A DNA stretch of 64,000 bases from Mytilus galloprovincialis. Taxonomy: Eukaryota; Mollusca; Bivalvia; Mytilida; Mytilidae. The notes beneath the pieces are model-generated. The model made no database searches. It was not told the origin of the DNA and was given only the letters and a program-made list of their open reading frames with translations. Below are positions 57,688-64,000 of this stretch, in pieces (positions within the stretch are counted from its first letter, which is position 1; each line of letters begins with the position of its first letter). The position numbers were made by a program, and so were the translations under genes. The stretch lies in NCBI RefSeq assembly GCF_965363235.1, contig NC_134845.1, positions 28,026,524 through 28,090,523 on the forward strand, read 5' to 3'.

Positions 57688-58264
57688 TTCAAAACATGTT
57701 CCAACTACTTAGTATCAGCTGGGAGCAGTATATCTAATATATATGTTCCTTGTATAGGACAAACCCGAGAGTTTTCATCATAATATTTATAAGATATAAG
57801 ATTGGACAATTTATTGATCATGAATTCCAGATGTGGATACAGAATTTTTAAAAGGGGGGCAAAATAATCCTTCCCTAACTCTGCCTCTTGCAACCTCCAG
57901 TTGTTAGCATCAAGGCTCAGTGTAGTTGGAGATTTGAAAAATTTAAGGTCTTTTCTCGTTTTTTTCTCGTTTTTTAGTATGTTTTTTTTCTTCCAAATTA
58001 TCCCTTACCAGTCATCAATCTTTAGACTTACGAAAATGAGATCCATGTCCATCAAATATTACATTACCAATTATAACTATGTATTTAATGTTTATATTTG
58101 TAGATCTTCACTTTCTGTATTATACATGTTTGCCAGTTGACCTATATTGGAGTATTTTGCATGTACAATTATTATTCATCCGTGTTCGGTACTCTAAATT
58201 GACTATATTTTCTGTTCCATTTGAAATAAGCTTTCGATTGGTTTATATTTCATACACGGTTTTT

Positions 58265-58580
58265 ATGCCCCACCTACGATAGTAGAGGGGCATTATGTTT
58301 TCTGGTCTGTGTGTCCGTTCGTCCGTCCGTCCGTCCGTCCGTCCGTTCGTTCGTTCGTCCGTCTGTCCCGCTTTAGGTTAAAGTTTTTGGTCGAGGTAGT
58401 TTTTGATGAAGTTGAAGTCCAATCGACTTCAAACTTGGTACACATGTTCCCTATGATATGATCTTTCTAATTTTAATGCCAAATTAGAGATTTTACCCCA
58501 ATTTCACGGTCCACTGAACATAGAAAATGATAGTGCGAGTGGGGCATTCGTGTACTGAGGACACATTCTTGTTTCTTGTA
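58265..58580 (+). mobile_element. GGGGCAT element with (GTCC)n run
   Basis: Starts gccccacctacgatagtaga, then a GTCC/GTTC tetranucleotide run (58315-58367), gaagttgaagtccaatcgac, and ends gtggggcattcgtgtactga. Reversed relative at 48963-49215, which lacks the long GTCC run. Confidence 0.8.
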
Positions 58581-59099
58581 TGTTCTTGTATGTTTAAAAA
58601 GTATATTGTTTTTCAGCTACTCCATTACCCTCCATCCATGTTTAGTAATATATGGCCTAGTCTGCGATTATAAGATCTCTATTTTGGTATAGTAATGTTG
58701 ATGCAAGTTTAATTATCAGTACTGTAGTTCCATAGGAACAATGTAAATTAAAGGAAACTGAAACATAGGAAAGAGAATACAAAACATATCAGAAAGAAAA
58801 AAAAAACCAAACAAATACAAACAAACAAACAAACAAAAAACGACCCTCATCAGTTTTTGCTGTGCAGCAACAGACACAAGAAGTATGACCACAGGCTTTA
58901 AGTGTGCTTTCATTCAAAAGTGATGACATCGGAGAACAGATGATGGGCTTCAAACGATCGCTTTTTACACGACGATGAACAAATTAACAGTCAATAAGAT
59001 TTAAACACACATTTAAAGAATATTTAAAAAAAATCTAGAAACCTATTAATTTTCTTAATAATATCTTAGAATAAATGAGAGAGAAATATAATTAACGAA

Positions 59100-59205
59100 C
59101 AGCGACTGTACGGTGACCTATACAATTTACTGTTAAGTTCGGTGTCATTTGGTCTCTTGTGGAGAGTTATCTCATTCGGGCAATCATACCACATCTTCTT
59201 TTTTT
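59100..59205 (-). repeat. Dispersed repeat (gatgtggtatga family, reversed)
   Basis: ctgtacggtgacctatacaa, tttggtctcttgtggagagt, tcataccacatcttctt followed by a T run. Confidence 0.75.
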
Positions 59206-59996
59206 TTATATATATACATGAGGTAAACCTGTCTCCACTCATCTTCTACATTCACATATTTTTAAAAGCATCGATTTATAACAGATAATCATGTCTGTAC
59301 ACATTGGCTCGCCTATATAAGTCCTGATACTTCTAAGTCTGGTTTAAATCTGATTAAATTGTTACAAAAACAAAAGAACATATATGTACAGAGTGGTAAA
59401 TCAAATAAGAACTAAAGTGTCAATGGCAGTATTTATTTATCTGCTTTCAACATTTAAACGATACACTATTAATATCCTTATTACTTATGAACCTATCAAG
59501 TATTTATACTTTAAATCGCAGTTTAAATGGCATTCCAGTATCACGTTTGGGCATGTTGAATGCAATATTTATTGGGTACTTTATTTATCAAAGTTATCTG
59601 TGCGTAAATACATATCCAAACTTATTCGAGAATTGTCAACACTGTATTCACTACGAAATTAGCTTTCTTATACAACAAATCGTACTACATGTGATGAAAT
59701 ACGATTTGGAATTGGAATTTATTTTCCCTCGGCGAGCCTCAATATTTTACTTGACGTTGCTGGTACAATACCATACCTTGACATATAGAGATTTAAATGA
59801 TCGATATATTCCTTAATAGTCAGGTTATAGTGATAAAAGAAATAATACAAATTTAGTTCATTAACTTCGTCATATCCGATTATTAACCGCATGTGCTTAG
59901 TGCTCAATTAGAAGACAAACACACGGACACTTAAAAAAGTGGAACATAAAAAATCTCGGATGATAAAGTTCTAATGTTTGTATTTCCGTCTTGGAG

Positions 59997-61970
59997 ATGT
60001 CTACTGCGGATCCTCTTCAGTGTATGATATGTAGCAAGAGACATAAAGATCCAAGGATACTAGAGTGCTTTCATTCATTCTGTCGAGAATGTATAGACAA
60101 ACACATTAACAAAATCGAAGCTAAAGCATCATTTGCATGTCCTATGTGTCGAACGGAAATAGCAATTCCAAAATCTGGAGTGAAAGGTTTCAAAGTTAAC
60201 TACTACATACGGGCTATTCAGGCCAGTGCTGCATTTTCAACGTTTTCAAACTGTGATAAATGTAAGCCAGAGACAGTGGAAGCTGTAGACCGTTGCCTAG
60301 AATGTGAAAGTAATTACTGTGATACATGTAGTAATCGTCATATTGACACGGATGGTCACCGAGATCATCATGTCATCAAATTGTCAAAACCCGAGACAAA
60401 AAGTATAACTCAACTGTCACACAAGTCATACTGTGAAAAACACAAAGAGGAAAACAAATTCTACTGCATGCTTTGCGAAATTCCTGTCTGTAAGGAATGT
60501 GTTGCTAAAGTATCAGACCACAAGGGACACAAATACAAAGGCATCCAGGAAGGCGCGAAAGAAAAACGTGAGAAAGTCAATCCAATGATTAAAAGTATGC
60601 ATGAGTATCTGCCTTGTCTCCAAGACTACGTGAAGGAAATGGTGGACTCTAAAAAACTGCTAGACGGTTACTCACAAGAGGCTATCACAAATATCAAAAA
60701 CAGATGTCAATTTCTAAAGGATCAAATTGACAAAGTTGGAAACAATCTGATTGCAGAAGTGGACAGTCACAAAAACGGTGAAAACGAACGCATTGACAAA
60801 CATATAGAAGTTACACAACATACAATCACTTCAGTATCTTCTATAAACAATTCCGTTGAGGAGATACTAAATCTTGGAAATGACGCAGAAGTTGTTCTGA
60901 TGTGTCAAAGAGTCCAAAATCGTTTTAAACATGTGGATAAAGAAATTCCACAGTCGGGCCTGAAATCTTGTAAAAGCACGACATTTCATGTTGGCGCCGA
61001 TGATGCCAAATGCTTGGAAGATATGGTAGGGTATTGTGATGATACGGATATTAAAATGCCATTTCTACCCTTACCATGGGGTCTGAGAATAGCTTTACAA
61101 TTTGATGTCCAGCTTTTGTTCAGTTTCAAAGTTTCCGAAGTTATGGACACAATTCATGCGATAGCGCCAATATCCGACAAGGAAGCATGGATATGCTGTG
61201 GATGGGGAACCAATCAGATGCATCTATTTTCAAATAAAGGTGTAAAACTACGTACACAGAAGTTGGACATACAAATAGATGATATTCACGGACGTCCGAA
61301 TGGCGAGGTATATATTTCTAGCTATGACGGAAAGAAACTCGTTAAACTTGACCAAGACTTAAATGTGAAAGATTTTGTTAAATTGAATTGGTATCCTGGA
61401 GGGATAACTTTCACAAAGAAGAACCAACTGTTGGTATGTGCCGTAGACAGCTATGTGACTACACGAGGTCAGGCGTCACGAAGGATGGTTATCAGAATGA
61501 ACGAAGCAGGACAGATTTTGGACCAAATCGAGGAAGACGGTTGCCAAGAAATATTTTGCGCACCATATAGACTTCATCAAAATATGCTTGGTGATATTTG
61601 CGTTTCCGATCGTGAAGAAAACAATGTAAGAATAACTACCCTCAGCACACAGGGTGTTGTTAAACATTATTACCGTGGACCGTCCGAAATTGCTTTGAAG
61701 AAACCATTTAATCCTTTTGGTGTAGTTGCTGACAAGTCGGGCAACGTGTTAGTCGCAGATTGGAGTAACCACGCTGTTCATTTGTTGGACTTAAGCGGTC
61801 AGTTTATCGGATTCCTCTTGTCTGAAAAGGACGGAATACGTGGTCCAAACGCAATGGCCTTGGACAAAGAAGGAAACTTATGGGTTGGTGATACTAAATC
61901 GACAGTATGGATATACAAATATGCTAGAAAAGGGGAGAATGGTACCCAGTCTCCATCCACGAGTCAGTAA
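59997..61970 (+). CDS. TRIM-type RING/B-box/coiled-coil protein with NHL-like propeller
   Basis: Likely E3 ubiquitin ligase, 657 aa from a single exon. ATG at 59997 is the first after an in-frame TAA about 33 bp upstream; it starts MSTADPLQCMICSKRHKD. RING finger C9, C12, C24, H26, C29, C32, C48, C51 (C3HC4). B-box 1 at about 86-125 (CDKC, CLEC, CDTC, then HRDHH); B-box 2 at about 146-180 (CEKH, CMLC, CKEC, DHKGH). A predicted helical/coiled-coil region follows to about 310. From about 378 to 645 there are loose NHL-like blades (PNGEVYISSYDGKKLVKLD, FGVVADKSGNVLVADW, AMALDKEGNLWVGD). This order is as in TRIM2/TRIM3/TRIM56/TRIM71-like proteins, of which bivalves have many. No vertebrate ortholog can be named. 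Neighbours are not related in function. The lack of introns suggests retroposition at some point or expansion of intronless copies. Confidence 0.93.
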   Translation: MSTADPLQCMICSKRHKDPRILECFHSFCRECIDKHINKIEAKASFACPMCRTEIAIPKSGVKGFKVNYYIRAIQASAAFSTFSNCDKCKPETVEAVDRCLECESNYCDTCSNRHIDTDGHRDHHVIKLSKPETKSITQLSHKSYCEKHKEENKFYCMLCEIPVCKECVAKVSDHKGHKYKGIQEGAKEKREKVNPMIKSMHEYLPCLQDYVKEMVDSKKLLDGYSQEAITNIKNRCQFLKDQIDKVGNNLIAEVDSHKNGENERIDKHIEVTQHTITSVSSINNSVEEILNLGNDAEVVLMCQRVQNRFKHVDKEIPQSGLKSCKSTTFHVGADDAKCLEDMVGYCDDTDIKMPFLPLPWGLRIALQFDVQLLFSFKVSEVMDTIHAIAPISDKEAWICCGWGTNQMHLFSNKGVKLRTQKLDIQIDDIHGRPNGEVYISSYDGKKLVKLDQDLNVKDFVKLNWYPGGITFTKKNQLLVCAVDSYVTTRGQASRRMVIRMNEAGQILDQIEEDGCQEIFCAPYRLHQNMLGDICVSDREENNVRITTLSTQGVVKHYYRGPSEIALKKPFNPFGVVADKSGNVLVADWSNHAVHLLDLSGQFIGFLLSEKDGIRGPNAMALDKEGNLWVGDTKSTVWIYKYARKGENGTQSPSTSQ

Positions 61971-62230
61971 ATTGAAGACTTACTAAATATAACAAATGTC
62001 AAGGAAACTATACAGTGTTGAATAATTATTTAATCTAGTCTCCATTTGTATTCATAATTATATAGTTTATACAAAACTGCATACAAGTATTTTTTTATCA
62101 TTATAAACCCATTGGTATGATGACCTACACATATTAATTTTTAAATGGGAATACTAAAGTTAAGGTCGTTAAAAACTTCCATTTGTTGGAAATGAGGAAT
62201 GTGGCAAAAAGACCAAAGAGCAACAACAAA
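61971..62230 (+). other. TRIM 3' flank
   Basis: AT-rich; no clear AATAAA seen soon after the stop. 62186-62230 is a fragment of the gtcaaagagacaacaac repeat. Confidence 0.45.
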
Positions 62231-63262
62231 AAAAATTTGTAAGGGTTCCACGGAACCCGGTGTCTCGCCTACTTTTTCTGTTAATCGCAGACTCAACAAA
62301 AATGAGGAAAAACATCAATAAAAATTTCCCTCACAATACTGTCTTTTGATTGAAAGAAGCTTCCAAGTTTGGTAAAAAAATCCAGGATAGTTTATGAATC
62401 TAATAAATGTTTTATAACTGCAGACTGTATGTAATGTTAACTGGAAGAAAAACTAAGTCCATTTATAAGTAAAATACGGAAAAAGTGAATTTTTTTTTTA
62501 CAAAATTTACTTCTGAATAATATCTTATGATCAGAAATAAGCTTTTGTCTAAGTTTGGTAGAAATCCAGGATAGTTTAAGAACATTATAAAATTTTAAAA
62601 ACTTAAACCACAAAGTCCATTTATAAGTGAAATACGGAAAAGTGGAAATTTATTTTTACAAAATTTTCTTCTTGATACTATCTTATGATCATAAACAAGC
62701 TTCTGTCCAAGTTTGGTACATATCAAGGATAGTTTATGAAAGTTATTAAAATTTTAAAAACTTTAACCACAGAGTGAATGTAATGTTTCCTCGCAGAAAA
62801 AACTAAGTCCATTTATAAGTAAAATACGGAAAAGTGGAAATTTATTTTCACAACATTTTCTTCTTGATACCATCTTATGATCATAAACAAGCTTCTGTCC
62901 TAGTTTGGTACATATCAAGGATAGTTTATGAAAGTTATTAAAATTTTAAAAACTTTAACCACAGAGTGAATGTAATGTTTCCTCGCAGAAAAACTAAGTC
63001 CATTTATAAGTAAAATACGGAAAAAATGGAATTTTATTTTTACAAAATTTACTTCTGGATACTTTCTTATGATCATAAACAAGCTTCTGTCCAAGTTTGG
63101 TAGAAATTCAGTATAGTTTAAGAAAGTTATTAAAATTTCAAAAACTTTAACCACAGAGTGAATATTTGTGGACGCCGCCGACGACGACGACGCCGACGAC
63201 GACGGAATGTAGGATCGCTTAGTCTCGCTTTTTCGACTAAAGTCGAAGGCTCGACAAAAACC
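62231..63262 (-). mobile_element. TGTCGAGCC element, 1 kb copy with ~155-190-bp units
   Basis: On the - strand it starts tttttgtcgagccttcgact, then has a GTC/GGC run (63173-63204), four units sharing acttataaatggacttagt and acagaagcttgtttatgatc, and a hairpin GGGTTC-cgtg-GAACCC (62243-62258) at its end. Same ends as 25204-25546. The frame at 62915-63268 is made of repeat units and is not a gene. Confidence 0.85.
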
Positions 63263-64000
63263 CAACAAATTTCTGATTTCTTTATGCTCAGATGAGCTTT
63301 GACGAGCATGCGACTTTCGATAAATCTAAATTTTAATCGGATTTGATATGGTAATACTTTTCAGCACTTGCCTATTTGAAAATTTGATAGTACTGGTTCC
63401 ACAAGTGGTTGATCTTATAAGATGCCCGATGCATTTTATCTGAGCATTTTATATATAGTACTTGGCTTCTAAAAGTATTGACCTCGAGCGTATCTGGTGA
63501 AGGTTATCCCTGATACACGTGTTGTAAGCTCTGGTATTGGTATCTTAAGTTTATAGAATAGTGCATCTAAACCAAGGGTGTTTTAAATCACACCTTAACC
63601 GTATGATTTGTTTTTGATGGAAGAGATTAAGAATTTAAAAATTATTTAAACATATGAACCGAACAGTCAATGTATGGACGTCTTGATAACCTTTGGTATT
63701 AAGATGTTGTGAATATCTCAAAAACAATAGAGTTTATGCTTGAGATAATGAGCAATTTGACACGTGTTGACATTAAAATCTACAGTTTTGGAAAAATCAT
63801 CGCATTGCATGACATCACATTACATGTTTCAGGGACGGAACAGACAATTGGTAAAACTATACCTTAAATAATACACTCTATATATACAGATATACAAAAT
63901 AATATTATACACGAATTAAGTGACACAGTAATATATTTTTAGCAAGTTTGAAAAAAGACTTGCTCAATTTAAATAAACACATTTTGATGCCCTCTATTCT
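63263..64000. other. Right end, unassigned
   Basis: AT-rich; no gene or clear repeat recognised. Confidence 0.5.

Noticed and set aside
62915-63268. 117-codon - strand frame
   Set aside because: It starts in a GTC/GGC trinucleotide run and continues through tandem repeat units of a transposon.
1-64000. Retroviral, LTR or Polinton-like elements
   Set aside because: No reverse transcriptase, integrase, capsid, polymerase B or LTR pair was recognised; the mobile elements seen are short DNA transposons and central-repeat elements.

Overview
This window looks like nuclear DNA from a bivalve mollusc, most probably a mytilid mussel. It is AT-rich. Its genes are split by long introns with GT-AG junctions. 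Between and inside the genes lie many short DNA transposons, minisatellites and elements with central repeats of roughly 135-190 bp, a style typical of bivalve genomes. The species call is inference, because no search could be run.

Four protein genes can be read. (1) On the + strand, 1413-22011 carries PAN3, the adaptor subunit of the PAN2-PAN3 poly(A) nuclease. Seventeen coding exons join in phase and give 818 residues plus a stop. The first coding exon, with the first cysteine of the CCCH zinc finger, is not seen and probably lies upstream of the window. (2) and (3) On the - strand there are two head-to-tail pirin genes, pirin A (53064 to 43608, 8 exons, 291 aa) and pirin B (39013 to 31908, 7 recognised exons, 269 aa). 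They share intron positions and phases, so they are tandem duplicates, but the counterpart of exon 3 cannot be found in pirin B. (4) On the + strand, 59997-61970 is an intronless TRIM-type gene (RING, two B-boxes, coiled coil, NHL-like propeller).

Layout: 1-22011 PAN3 and its introns, which hold two minisatellites (31 bp x 30 and 48 bp x about 22), a 1 kb element with long inverted arms, and several TIR elements. 22012-31907 is PAN3 3' flank and repeat-rich spacer. 31908-39013 is pirin B. 39014-43607 is spacer. 43608-53064 is pirin A, with nested transposons in its introns. 53065-59996 is spacer. 59997-61970 is the TRIM gene. 61971-64000 is 3' flank with another central-repeat element.

The genes are not a pathway: mRNA deadenylation (PAN3), an iron-cupin transcription co-regulator family (pirins) and a probable ubiquitin ligase (TRIM). 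The most notable observations are the missing exon in pirin B; three in-frame tandem 3' splice sites 66 bp apart in pirin A exon 5; a set of transposons with CAGxG-like ends that mostly carry 6-bp target duplications, some nested; a 1.1 kb element with a 4-bp duplication that shares a 0.8 kb core with a PAN3 intron; and six unrelated repeat elements that each end in a short hairpin. I saw no reverse transcriptase, capsid or envelope gene, no CRISPR array and no convincing tRNA or rRNA.
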